The notes below the pieces were generated by a model that saw only the letters and a program-made list of their open reading frames with translations, did no database searches and was not told the origin of the DNA. The translations under genes were made by a program, and so were the position numbers. Shown piece after piece: positions 34,389-45,399 of a DNA stretch of 64,000 bases (within the stretch, counting starts at the first letter, position 1; every line of letters begins with the position of its first letter). The stretch spans positions 350 to 64,349 of the forward strand of contig MNCI01003829.1 in the NCBI GenBank assembly GCA_015680685.1, in the 5' to 3' direction. This stretch comes from Gnetum montanum. Lineage: Eukaryota > Streptophyta > Gnetopsida > Gnetales > Gnetaceae.

Positions 34389-35240
34389 TGATGGATGACG
34401 AGTATCCCCTATGCCCAATCATAAAAATCACAAGCATTACACTAGCAATCTAGTCAAATTCCATGGTCTTAGCCCCTAAATGTGCATGTAGATAAAGATG
34501 GTATCTCAAAGAATGTGATTGTTGTCTTCTTAGCATTCACTTGTGGAAGCTCTTATGTATGGTTAAGTGTGAGCCAAGGTATAAGATATTTGTTTATATT
34601 TTATATTTTTATATATTCTTGCATAAGTGGTGAAGTAAAGATAAAGGTTTATAAATTAACTAATTAACTATCTAATCGTTCTTAACCTAACTAGCCTAAC
34701 ATAAGTATCTAGGCCCACTTTCCATACACACCCTGAACTTGTATCAACGCTATTGGATTACCAAATGTATATTCCTGGGCATTACCAAATAGGCACTGTT
34801 GGGATTACCAAGCATTTACTGTATGTTCAAAGTGATTGTAATTATGTGTTAATTAATTATTAAATGCATTAATTATTTAAAACAAGAATGTAAATTTCAT
34901 TAATTGTAAAGTGCATGAAATAAACATTAATATATCCCAAGTTTTGCAAGGAATATCAAGAATTTCATCTTTAGTATCAGTCACATCAATGTGTTTAGGT
35001 ACAACATGTTTGAATAAAGATCCATATAATTGCTTGACCTCCTACTATGGGCACTTAGAAAATATTCTAACTATGGTCTAAGAAAACTACAAGACTTCGG
35101 CTATGCTACTAAATGAATGTCCCCTACCATGTGTCTAAGTGCTTGTATTTATAGGGCTACACAAATTCTGAGACACCACATCAACGATGACGTAGGTTGG
35201 GCTACGCTATCTCGTAGTTGCAAAAACTTGGATTTTTTCA
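34389..35240 (-). repeat. 5' LTR of element E
   Basis: Partner of the LTR at 20,978-21,844. TATA box TATAAATA at 35,153-35,146. The outer U3 is about 35 bases shorter than in the 3' LTR: a block with GCTATGATATCGTAGC-type words is missing near 35,220. The outer terminus is therefore approximate, and the palindrome block differs between the two LTRs of one element. Confidence 0.75.
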
Positions 35241-36166
35241 ATATGAACATTCTAAAACATATAGGAAATCAGCTACTACAAAATAGATGGTAGCAATACA
35301 AAAGCTACATGAACAAGCCATCATTGACCTCAACAAAAAGGGGTCAAGGAATAATTTTTAGATTTGAAGCAAAATTGAAGTGAAGTAAGCATGTCCTTTA
35401 TCCCTAACTCTTCTTGGACTCTTTATTGATAAGTTGTAGGATTAGATTTTTATAGAAAACTAGTAGCATGCCATCAAGATAAGGCCCTATCTAGTAAATT
35501 TGTCTATTTATGTAGATGATACCATATTAATTTCTATCTCTTAGAAAGGCATGCAAAATATGTTGCAAATTCTAGAAAAAATTTTGTTTCTATTTTGTGT
35601 TATAAGTTAATGTAGAGAAAATAAAAATGATGGTATGAAATACAAGAAATAAAAAATAAGAATTTTAAATTTGGAACTACAAATATGGAAATAGTGAACT
35701 TCTTTAGATACTTGGATCTCCACTATGTTAGTAATGACAAATGAGATAAATGTATTAAGGAAAGAATGGAATTAATGTTATATATGCGATTAAAAATAAA
35801 TGTAAAAGATTAGGATTATGAGCTTTGAACGTTAGAAGAAAACTTTTTTAAGCAATCATTTATCATACAGTACTTAATGGGTGTGTTGTATGTGGGCAAG
35901 ACCTTAGTATAAAAAATTGGTAGACTATTAAAAGGGTGCAAAAAAATATTTTTATCAGATAAATTAAAGGTGAAGGCATAAACACCTTATTTTATGTTAC
36001 CTTTGAAATATGACTTACTTCCCTTAGAAGCTAAAGTTCCTTATCAATTCATTAGCTATATTCAAAATTTGGTAAAAACTAAGCAAACCAACTTTCCAAA
36101 GTAGTTATTGAAGACAATAAAGAATAAGGATAATATTTCTAGGGGATACAATGGTCAAAGACATGG
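35241..36166 (+). pseudogene. RTE-type LINE reverse transcriptase, piece 2
   Basis: Continues piece 1 after E. The catalytic box SIYVDDTILIS lies at 35,503-35,535 (Y-V-D-D codons 35,509-35,520). It is followed by NVEKIKMMV and NTRNKK (about 35,600-35,650), then AIKNKCKRLG (about 35,790) and VVCGQDLSIKNW (about 35,890), as expected for an RTE-clade C-terminus. Stops are frequent. It stops at CATGG (36,162-36,166), the target site of element F. Confidence 0.7.
36162..36166 (+). repeat. Target-site duplication of F, left copy
   Basis: CATGG immediately before TGATGAG. The identical five bases follow the right LTR at 43,212-43,216. Five bases is the usual length for Ty3/gypsy elements. Confidence 0.85.
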
Positions 36167-36883
36167 TGATGAGATGCGATTTGTGATATCGCATCCCCCA
36201 CGATATCGCGTCGTCCCCTGCGATGTGGCATACGCGATATCGCGATGCGCCATCATATCTATAAATAAGAGGTGGCTCTCCCTTGTTTCCTCATCCTAGA
36301 CTAGAAGTAGGAAAACTCTGGCAGATTGATCACTATAGAGATAGAATATTTTCCATGTGCTCGCAGTAGGAGTCCTAAAGTGAACGAATCTTTATTCAAG
36401 TAACATTGTACCTAAACACAAGTTGTGTACGGCAATAAAGACGAACTTCCTGGATAAACCTTGCAGTGCAAGGAATAGGATTTTGTTTATTGTTATTTAT
36501 TGCTTTCTCTTAGTAATGCAGAATGAGTATGACTTGATTACGAGCATCTAAGGATGTGTATGGATAGTCAAGGAACAGATGCTCATCACAACACGGAATG
36601 AGTACGACTTGATTACAAGCATCTNAGTTAGAGTTAGTTAGTTTCTTCAACCCTTCACCTCGATAGCATAGGAGATAAAACATAAAAGACCATAAAAATC
36701 ATATACCTCGGACTTACTTAACCATACACCGTGACAACCATAAGTAGGTCTGGGAAGACAATGAATGATTAACCTCAAGTGTTCCATGGGGCGTGTAGGC
36801 ACTTAGTCTGCAGAGTTCGACCGGATCACACGTGCTACACTCGTTTCGTATGGTTGAGTGTAGGGGTACCTCACCACTCATCA
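36167..36883 (+). repeat. 5' LTR of element F
   Basis: TGATGAGATGCG to CTCATCA. TATA box TATAAATA at 36,260-36,267. U3 (36,167-36,259) has three GATATC palindromes. A single N at 36,625 sits between two near-identical words (GAATGAGTATGACTTGATTA and GAATGAGTACGACTTGATTA, about 36,522 and 36,587). About 200 bases present in the 3' LTR (42,750-42,955) are missing here, so the join is suspect. Confidence 0.85.
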
Positions 36884-36884
36884 T

Positions 36885-36902
36885 TGGCGCTGTTGCTAGG
36901 GA
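36885..36902 (+). other. Primer-binding site of element F
   Basis: TGGCGCTGTTGCTAGGGA, one base after the LTR. It differs from the tRNA-Asp complement at three positions. Binds the tRNA that primes minus-strand synthesis. Confidence 0.75.
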
Positions 36903-37024
36903 CTAAGTGTTTGTGCACTGAATAGAACATAGGACATCACTCACATCATTGGGAGCCTAAATGAACCTTTGGGTTAATTAAAGAAAAATTTATATAACGA
37001 TAAATAGCACACTGATAAGACACT

Positions 37025-39470
37025 ATGTCTTCTTCTTCTTCTCATAAGAGCAACTCACCACCTAAGGACCATACACGAAACAATCGGCAATCAAAAACAC
37101 ATAACCTAAATCAGCCAATGCCTCAACAATATAGGGTGGAATATACTCATCCCAATGAGTATATTTCCAATTTTACTTTTATCTTCCATCAATATGAGCA
37201 GATGCGCTAGAGAGATCTGCATGGTAACATAGTGTTACCCCTAGATCGAGCAGTTCCTAACATGCTTCTCCGTGCTTTGGCACAGATTGGCATGACAGAA
37301 TTTTATGCTAAATACGTTATGGGCAATTTTGACATGAGGGATTACCATCCCACAGCTTTGCAACGTATGAGGGACTCAAGGCAGGAGAGCCAACATACAC
37401 TGTTGAAGGGCAAAGAGGTCCCGCACGTCCTTAGTGAAACTAGAGATGGTGAACCACTTATAATTGGTTCGCTATCAAGAGATGTTTCCCCTTTTAACGA
37501 AAGTGAGGAGGTAGGGTATCAAAACCTACGATCAACGATACATATCCCTGGTTCTGATGCCCGTGAACACCAACTATTCACAAAAGGAACAACACATGAC
37601 AAGGATGGACACTTAGATCATCATCACGATCGGGGCCGAAGCCATAGAAGAGAAGGTAAGAAAAATTGTCGTGGCGATGGTTCTCCTTCTTCTTCCCCTT
37701 CTTCACATCACTCACCCTCTCCTTCTACCTCTAGGTGCAATCATGAAGAGCATAATGGAGAGGATAAAAGTAAGAAAAATGAAAGACCTCGACAAGAGAG
37801 TCGAGAGAGAGGACAAGGGCATGAACGAAGGGAAAGTAGGGAACAATGAAGACATCACGAGTGTCATGAAAGAGATGATCATGACGAGCCCCTACTTGTA
37901 ACCCGAAGTATGCTTGACATAACGGAGGCTGTTAGAATTCCCATAAGGCATTTAAAAGATAGTCGGATCAAACACTTAAACATGAACAACATCCCATGAT
38001 TTGAAGGGGGATACAACGCTGATCCGTAACATCATTTACATGCATTCCACGATGCCTGCACCTTGCAAAACATTGAGAACGAGTAGCAAAAACTAAAGTT
38101 GTTTCCTAAGACACTCATCAAGAAAGTAGAGAGTTGGTATCGGTCCTTGGAACCGGAAACCATCAAGAGGTGGAGTACAATGTTAGAACTCTTCAACGAT
38201 AAATATCAAACGTACTACAGAGTGTATAATTTGTGTAAGAAGATCCAAGGATGGAAGCAAGGTACTCATGAACCCTTGGATGCTACCATGGCCCACTACT
38301 ACACATTGTTACATCGTTGCCTGGGCCATGGATACGCTCAGCGGGATCAACTTCGCCACATCGTGGATGGGCTAAGGCATGAAACTAGAAGAACCCTTGG
38401 GACTTATGCCCAAGGGAGACTCTCATAACTTAGAGCCCATAAAGTACATAGCTTATTGGAACAAGTAGCAAAAGAAGAAGGTGAGCTACGCAAGAGGGAA
38501 AGTGCGGAAGAATACAACCGTGACCCCCCCCCCCTTTCAGAAGAAGGGAGTGAAATTTTGTGATGAGGAGGATGAGTCACCACTCGAAGAGTTGGTGAAC
38601 AGAAAAACCTTGCCGATTAAAAAATTAACAACAGAAGTATTGGCTAAGATGGATCAATTGTGGGATTCCTTAGACTCAAGACTTCAAAGTGTCTTGAAAA
38701 TCCTAGAAGAGTCTAAGGAGGAACGAAGTAGTGATAAAGGTAAGATAAAGCGGAGAGATTCAGGCCCTGCACATAACAAGGGTAAGGGGAAAATTATTAT
38801 CTCCGATGAAGTTGTGGATTTTGACACAGACGATGACGATGGATGTGAGATCTGCCAATATGATCATCCTAAGGGATGTTGTCCAATTATCTCACATCTA
38901 CAGGAGTCTGGGGTGTATGCTCTTAATCCAAGACTTAACCAACAGCAGACACCCCAAAGGTTACCTTATCCCCAAGGTAATCCAAGGTAGTTCCACCAAC
39001 CACTAACATACTATCCAAGTGGAACTTCACCACAACCCATCGGACAGCATCAGCAGTGGCAATACCCACAGTCATGGGAGATGCCACTGGCGACACAACA
39101 GTACCCTTACCGGCAACCTTGTCCTTATGGATATTATGTGCAGCAACCGGTTTCTCCAAGTGACTCTATGAGTCACACTACTCCCCAATGTTACTACCAA
39201 GTTCAAGAGTACTTTAGGAGGACTCCTTCTCCTCTAGGAGGCACCCCACATACTTACCATCCTCCAACTCCATTCACACCTCTTCCACTTGTAGTTCCCA
39301 CAACACCTCCTGCTCCAACAATGAAAGGGGAACTCCCTACTCAACCACAGCAACGTAATGCTACAAGAGCTATAAATATCCAACCTGCTGCTGGTTCTGA
39401 CAACTGTAAAAAGAAGACCTTTCTTCAGAACCAAAAGCCTAGAAAAACTCTCTCAACAACAAGTGGTTAA
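37025..39470 (+). pseudogene. Gag of element F
   Basis: From ATG 37025. Order: Ser/Lys-rich leader, PQQYRVEYTHPNEYISNF (about 37,110), a charged Arg/His/Glu region (37,560-37,850), LDITEAVRIPIRHLK (about 37,910), then the capsid-like part 38,099-38,450 (KVESWYRSLEPETIKRW, then GHGYAQRDQLRHIVDGL). A reduced zinc-knuckle-like CEICQYDHPKGC (about 38,851-38,886, C-x2-C-x3-H-x3-C) and a Pro/Gln/Tyr-rich tail follow. In-frame stops at about 37,208, 37,847 and 38,426. An 11-C run at 38,524-38,534 shifts the frame by one base where D and E read DPSICK. The best preserved gag of the window. Confidence 0.8.
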
Positions 39471-40365
39471 GTCTAGGTACACTCCTCCATCATCTAACAC
39501 TTCAAAACACCCTTCAGTCCAACAGAGCTTAACGCATACAGTTATGTTAACGCATACCGTAACCGACTGGATCAAGGTAGGCCACCTTCCCAGGAAACTA
39601 ACTGATCCTGAAAGCCCCTTAATCTATTTACAAATCACCAGGAATGAACCACATAAGGCTCTTCTTGACTCAGGTTCTGGAGTCAATTTAATATCAAGAG
39701 AAATGTATCAAGCCTGGAACCTACCCCAACTTAAGAAGAGTAACACTCAACTAGAGCTGGCAGATCAGTCCATCACCATTCCCTTGGGATTGGTGGAGGA
39801 CATTGTTACCATTGTGTGTGGTTGGTCCTACCCAGCTGATTTCTTGGTGATTGAAGTTAATAACAACAAAGGGGACTTCCCAATTATAATGAGAAGGGCA
39901 TGGCTGAGTATAGTAGACGCATGCCTTAGGATCCGTGATCTTTCCTTGGAGATATCTAAGATAAACATTTATGGAAAGATTGAGAAGAGGAAAGTTTCAT
40001 GCATCACATATAGTGATTCATCAAGTGATGACATGGAGGAAATGCCTCCATGTAACAGGTGTGCCCTTGAATTTTTGAAACAAAAATGCCTGTATGTAGC
40101 AACCACACAACAAGTAGTAGACACCCCATGGTTGACAACTACTCGAAAGAGCAAACAAATATGCATGAAACGAATTGAGGAGACAAACCATGCCAATAAT
40201 GAAGGCATAGACACGTTGGAATATGAGTGTTACCAACTCCCACCTCTCAACCTAAGATCATCAATTAGGAGGAGTTGGACAATTCTACGAAATTCAAATA
40301 GATGTTCATTATTTCGGATCTCTCCCTTGCAATTCAATCATGGGGGAGATGGCCACCTATGCTAA
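39463..40365 (+). pseudogene. Protease of element F
   Basis: About 300 open codons without a stop, in a different frame from gag and overlapping its end by 8 bases; the frame opens at a GTG, so it was probably translated with gag. Retropepsin-like: VTDWIKVGHLPRK, active site ALLDSGSGVNLIS (Asp codon 39,667), then GWSYPADFLVIEV and the distal IIMRRAWLS (about 39,890), usually I(I/L)GRPWL. The C-terminal 130 residues are linker matching E and G. The RT that should follow is missing: the sequence turns T-rich at about 40,385. Confidence 0.75.
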
Positions 40366-40387
40366 TCATATGGGGCCCTCAGTTCTT

Positions 40388-40625
40388 TTTAAGTTTTTTT
40401 TTTACACATTTTTGTTTTACAACGTTTTTATTTTACAACGTTTTTGTTTTACAAGATTTTGTCTTACACATTTTTGTTTTACATGCTTTTTTCTTACACA
40501 TTTTTGTTTTACAAATTTCTTTAACTTTTCTTGTTTTTGTTTTACAACTTTCTTTAACTCTTCTTGTTTTTGTTTTACAACAACGTTATCCTTTTCCATT
40601 TTGTGTGTGTGTGTCTGTGTGATCC
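40388..40625 (+). repeat. T-rich tandem repeats TTTTTGTTTTACAA and a GT tract
   Basis: About ten variants of (CA)TTTTTGTTTTACAA(C/G) follow one another (40,408-40,582), followed by a GT tract (about 40,599-40,620). Overlapping ORFs on both strands here are only by-products of the repeat. Confidence 0.75.
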
Positions 40626-42334
40626 ATCTTGTAAGTTTGTCACCCAATAAGTGTTCTGCACGATGGTATGAACTATTTTTCACTAATTGCTAATGTTTGG
40701 TTTTTACCTTTAAGTTACGATGTTGACACTAAGGTATGTTTCTCTTGATATGGAAGGAAATGAGTTCACTTCATCCATCCATCCACCAGTTTCTATGGTC
40801 ACTCTCGACTTGGAAATGTACAGTCCCTTTCATAATAAGAACTTTAACGAATTAGTGATTGGGCATTTCTCAAACTAAGGAAGGACTCAAGGTTTGAAAA
40901 GGGTATGACTTCAAGGGAACTTGATGCTTTTGTGTTGGCCATTCTCTTGGGTGCTTGGATGTTTTCTTCTTAGTTTTTCTTACCGTTCCGATGTTACCTA
41001 ATCATCGGGAAGCCGAGACAATAAAAATAAGAAGTCTTTGCATGGTGTGGTTCTCACGCATAAAAACACAAAACAAAACAAAAAGAGAGAGAAAAAAAAG
41101 TGAGAATTTAAAGCACATCCCTTAGATGAAATAAAATTGGGCTACAAGCACTAGTTATGAAACCAAAAATGTTCCCTCTAACTAAGGCCCTTCTCGCTCC
41201 CCATTCTCTCCCTTGTTTCGTCGAAATGGTGGTGCTTCTTGGAGAAGGCATTCTTGTTACTTCAAGAGGATGGTTTGGCCGAATGCATTGATGCGAAGTC
41301 ACTAGATGTGGTTGGTTTGAGGCCAGAGTTGGAATGAGATTTGCCAAGTCAAATTAATCATGAAGCACATAAGGGGCTGTACACCACCTTGTTCTTGGGA
41401 TTCCATTTCATTCTCTTCTCTCCATCCTTCTCTTCATTGTTCAACTCATTGCCGATTGTATCATTAGTGTATATTTTGGTAGATACATTGTTTTCTTTTT
41501 GGTAAATTCTTGTGGTTAAGACTTTAACCCTTGTTCCAAATAACATTCCCATAGCCTACGGACTCTTTGAATGTGGGTTTGTCAAGGCATTAAGGGCATG
41601 AGCCTACTTTGGGGAGGACCCACTGACATTCCTATTTGNTTATTTCCATCTTGACATCCATTTCATCAATGTCATAGTTGTCCCTTTTTATCTATCTTTC
41701 TTACTCCTTTTCTTTCTCCATTCTAATGCTATCGGAGGTTCGCGATTAGTCATGGGGGTATGGGGCCCGATTTTTTCAATTTTCTCTTAGCCCCGAATAT
41801 TTTCAATTCTTTCCTAACCCCTACACCTTCAGTAGTCATCATTAATACATCCCCAGATCCACAATTAGCCATACTGTCCTAGCCAATGGACCTACACCGC
41901 AAAAAGGTATTAATTACATGATGATTCATTTACCCATGCTAATATATGATTGTGCTGTGTGTGCAAATGGCGATCATACAACAACGGATTGGATCTGGAG
42001 CAAACACTTGGAATGGAGCGGTGCTGAAGCAAGTTTGCACGGAGCAAGATCGATGGCGCGCTTATGAATGAACAACGAAAGGCGTAATCTTGGCGTTGGC
42101 AACAGCAAGACTTTTTCTTTCTTCTTCTCTCCTCTTCTCTCTTTTCTTTTCTCTCAGCTGCCAAATGAGGCCTGATGTCAATGTAATAAGGTGTTCACCC
42201 TTGTTGTCATGAACACCAGTTGTTGAGTCTTGTAATGATGATCTGTTCACATGTCATCCCATTAGTTCCATTCCCCTCAATAATCCCATACCTTCCCAAT
42301 ATTTTGTAAGGAACTCAAGAACGAGTTTTCATTC
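40626..42334 (+). other. Non-coding 3' region of element F
   Basis: No domain found. Holds the spacer block GGGCATGAGCCTACTTTGGGG AGGACCCACT in two parts (41,594-41,624), a single N at 41,639, and a second polypurine-like copy AGTCATGGGGGTATGGGG at 41,748-41,765. The final 80 bases (ATAATCCCATACCTTCCCAA, about 42,281) match 57,977-58,047 of N3. The env-position ORF and its promoter, which occupy this interval in G, E and N3, are absent. Confidence 0.6.
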
Positions 42335-42347
42335 AGTCATGGGGGTA
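42335..42347 (+). other. Polypurine tract of element F
   Basis: AGTCATGGGGGTA directly before TGATGAG of the 3' LTR, the plus-strand primer site. Same tract, with small changes, precedes the 3' LTRs of E, G and N3. Confidence 0.65.
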
Positions 42348-43211
42348 TGATGAGACGTAATTCGCATAGGCCGCGATATTGCGAGATATCACGTACGCAA
42401 TATCGTAGCCGTCGCGATATTGCGTCATCCCCTGCAATGTCGCGTACGCGATATCGCAGTGCGCCATCATATCTATAAATAGGAGGCGACTCTCCCTTGT
42501 TTCCTCATCCTAGACTAGAAGTAGGAAAACTCTGGCAGATTGATCACTCCAAAGATAGAATATTTTCCATGTGTCCGCAGTAGGAGTCCTAAAGTGAATG
42601 GATCTTTATTCNNNNNNNNNNNNNNNNNNNNNNNNNNNNNNNNNNNNNNNNNNNNNNNNNNNNNNNNNNNNNNNNNNNNNNNNNNNNNNNNNNNNNNNNN
42701 NNNNNNNTGGTAGTTGTGCACCAGGATGTGTACAGATAATCAAGGAATCGACTGCTCATCGCACTTAGGCTAGATTAGCTTTCTCAACCCTTTCCTCCTA
42801 GTTAAGTGCCTTAGTACAACCAAGTCGAGCACGTGCGTTACGTGTGGGATCCGAGCAATGATTATCATTTGGTAACCACGGTTGCATCAGTTCAAGGTAT
42901 GTACGGTAAGTGGGAACGAATGATGACGCTAGGTAATTTAGACTTAGTTCATTAATTAGAGTTAGTTAGTTTCTTCAACCCTTCACCTCGATAGCATAGG
43001 AGATAAAACATAAAAGACCATAAAAATCATATACCTTGGACTTACTTAACCATACACCGTGACAACCACAAGTAAGTCTAGGAAGACAATGAATGATTAA
43101 CCTCAAGTGTTCCATGGGGCATGTAGGCACTTAGTCTGTGGAGTTCGACCAGATTGCACGTGCTACGCTCGTTTCGTATGGTTGAGTGTAGGGGTACCTC
43201 GCCACTCATCA
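42348..43211 (+). repeat. 3' LTR of element F
   Basis: TGATGAGACGTAATT to CTCATCA, followed by CATGG. TATA box TATAAATA at 42,474-42,481. U3 is 126 bases to the TATA box against 93 in the 5' LTR and has extra GATATT/GATATC palindrome units. Bases 42,612-42,707 are N. Outside U3 and the gap it matches the 5' LTR with few differences. Confidence 0.85.
42612..42707. other. Assembly gap of 96 N
   Basis: Unresolved bases inside the 3' LTR of F. The 5' LTR covers the start of the missing part (36,395-36,500). Confidence 0.95.
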
Positions 43212-43216
43212 CATGG
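43212..43216 (+). repeat. Target-site duplication of F, right copy
   Basis: CATGG, identical to 36,162-36,166. Confidence 0.85.
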
Positions 43217-43650
43217 AATATCTCATTGAAGGTAATGCAAAGTAATCCTAAGTAGATAGGTAAGTTAGTTAAAAAGCAAGTATTAGAAAAGTTATGGTTA
43301 AATATGGAATGTAAGAAAAAATTTTACTTTGACCATATTAAAGACAATCAACCAGAGTTGAAAGTTTCTTATCTTATAACTAAAATCCCAACTAGATCTC
43401 ATAGCTTAATTGGTAAGCTTCATTTGTGTTCACATTAACTTATGATAGAAAGTGGGATTTATATTAGGCTTCCTAGAGAATACTATACATGTACATGATG
43501 TGAGTTAGGCACTAAACATCTTAGAAAGAAGCATACAAGTTTAACAAAAACTTTGTATGATCTATTATTGTTGCCTCTAGTAGTGCTTAACCACTTTGTT
43601 GAATTTATTTTTATTTTGTATGCAATGAATGTAGTGTCTATCTAGTAGAT
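43217..43650 (+). pseudogene. RTE-type LINE, piece 3 (C-terminus)
   Basis: Continues the LINE after F. Holds fragments such as PTRSHSLIGKLHLCSH, then CELGTKHLRKKHTS (about 43,500) and SLTKTLYDLLLLPL, consistent with the Cys/His-containing tail of RTE ORF2. The 3' end is not defined. Confidence 0.5.
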
Positions 43651-44540
43651 CTTTTTTTATGTTTATAAATATAAAAACAACTATAGTTTTAGTTTTAGTA
43701 TATAATTTTATAAATAGAAACATTGATTACCTATCTTGAGTTTTAATTTTGTCTTCCTCTATTGTAAATTAATTTTAACAAAATAACATGTGCATTACAC
43801 ACCACCTAATAATGTTTTTAATTCTATTTAAAAGATTGTAGAAATGCTACCAACAATTTCACTTTCAGCACTTGGAAAAAGAAGTGGAAGATTTTTAATT
43901 TCATCTAATAAGAAGTTTTAGAATAATGAAAAGAGTTGAGATCAAAATCCATTTTCCATTTTCAAGCAATAAAAGTATTTTGATTATTCATAAAAACCTT
44001 AAAATCTAAAGCTTTCTCAACCATCTCAAAATTTGCAAAACATTAATTTCATAGCATTCAAGGATAGCTTGAATTATTGGTGTAAAATCATTATTTTTAC
44101 AAAAAATGAACACCAGTAATGTAAGTAATAAGATTATTATTTTCTTTTATATTTAAATGCATGAATGCATTGGTTGTACTATTGCTAATAATGTTATAAT
44201 AGGGGACAATTCATTTACATGTAATAGAATACATTTACTTCACAAGCCTGAGAAACTCCATTTATGTGAGTTGTAACTATGTGATCTTGAGGATTAGTGG
44301 ATGTAATAAAACAAGTTTTAATTTCATTAATGTAATAATATGGAGTGGTTGTTGAAATCGAAACTAATGATTATTGGAACTAGTATATGGCTATATGTAC
44401 CCTTTATTAATGCAACAATAGGGGGTAGTTGTTGAAATCGAAACTAAATAACTATATGCATTCTCTAAGTATTGGAAGTCAAACCACTTGCCTCCTACAA
44501 ACTACACTTTCTATACTTGCATCCAAAAAATCAAGGTAAA
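43651..44540. other. AT-rich stretch with an 80-base duplication
   Basis: No gene seen. GTTGTTGAAATCGAAACTAA occurs at about 44,348 and again at about 44,428, each within longer similar sequence, giving two tandem units of about 80 bases just upstream of the L1-type LINE. They may be promoter monomers of that LINE's 5' region. Confidence 0.45.
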
Positions 44541-45280
44541 TTTTCTTAGTGCTTTATCTTAAGGATTTTTGGCAAAGTTTTTGTAGTAGATTTTTTTTAA
44601 CGAGGAATGATTTGAAGATGGAAAATACTAATGTCTCTCATATTGTAGAAACTATGAAAAATTCCAAAGATTTCGATTTTTTTTACCTAAAAATCTATAT
44701 GAATCCTTATCAAAGGATATTACTTCACAATGTATATTTTGTAGATTATTAGATTTGTTCACCCAAATAAGTGTTTTACACTAGTGATTTAGGCTATCCT
44801 TGAACACTGAAATTAATGTTTTACATGCTTGTTATTTTATTGAATCTTTTTTACTTGTCAAATTGGAGAATTTTGAAATGGTTGAGAAATCATTTGATTT
44901 TAAAGTTTTTATGCATCAATGTAATACTTTTATTGCTTGGATATAGAAAGTGGATTTTGATCCATACTCTTCTTATTATTCTAAAATTCCTTATTATATT
45001 GAATTAGAAAATCATCCTCTTATTTTTCAAAGTGTAGAAAGTGAAATTGTTGGCAGCATTAGCATAATCCTGAAGATATAGTTAAAAACATTACTAGATG
45101 ATGTATCATATAGACACTATTTGTAGAGATTGATTTACAAAAGAAGAAGACAATTAAAACTTGAGCTTAGTAATTAGTATTTTTCCCAAAAAATTATATA
45201 TTATAATTTGTAAGAATGTTGTAGCTATTATTGTCATGAAGGCCTTGTTATTGGAATCTAATTATACTTAGTCTAATTAT
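44541..45280 (+). pseudogene. L1-type LINE ORF1 remnant
   Basis: Plus-strand fragments NDLKMENTNVSHIVETMK (about 44,604) and KSFDFKVFMHQCNTFIAWI...KVDFDPYSSYY, then PYYIELENHPLIFQSV (about 44,880-45,045). Spacing and words resemble the DUF4283-type nucleic-acid-binding domain of plant LINE ORF1. Assignment rests mainly on its position before ORF2. Confidence 0.4.
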
Positions 45281-45399
45281 CAATAAAGAAATGATAGGAT
45301 TTATTATTGACTTGATATATTTTACATTTCTAATATTTCGTTTTGGAAGCCCACAAAAAAAAAAAGGTAGAAGTACATACAAATGCTACTTTCTTAAAT

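Larger units (their letters stand above)
20978..35240 (-). mobile_element. Element E: Athila-like retrotransposon split by a copia insertion
   Basis: Bounded by two closely similar LTRs (5' LTR 35,240-34,389; 3' LTR 21,844-20,978). Order on the minus strand: primer site, gag, protease, broken RT, RNase H, [copia element 29,855-25,462], spacer, leader, env-position ORF, GGGGATA tract, 3' LTR. Integrase is absent and the RT core is deleted, so it cannot move by itself. It sits inside an RTE LINE. The flanking 5-mers ATTAG and ATATG differ at two positions, so the target duplication is at best decayed. Confidence 0.75.
36167..43211 (+). mobile_element. Element F: complete but pol-less Athila-like retrotransposon
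   Basis: LTR, tRNA-Asp primer site, gag, protease, long non-coding 3' region, GGGGGTA tract, LTR, with perfect 5-base duplication on both sides. RT, RNase H, integrase and the env-position ORF are all absent: protease runs straight into T-rich repeats. It therefore moved with enzymes supplied by another element. LTRs agree closely outside U3, so insertion is probably the most recent datable event here. It interrupts the RTE LINE. Confidence 0.85.

Noticed and set aside
20973-35245. Target-site duplication of element E
   Set aside because: ATTAG and ATATG agree at only three of five positions, and the outer end of the 5' LTR is uncertain.
40302-40693. Cys/Phe-rich ORFs on both strands, up to 117 codons
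   Set aside because: Produced by the T-rich tandem repeat; low complexity.
41108-41552. Minus-strand ORFs of 64-79 codons in the 3' part of F
   Set aside because: No domain and no counterpart in the other elements; antisense to the element.
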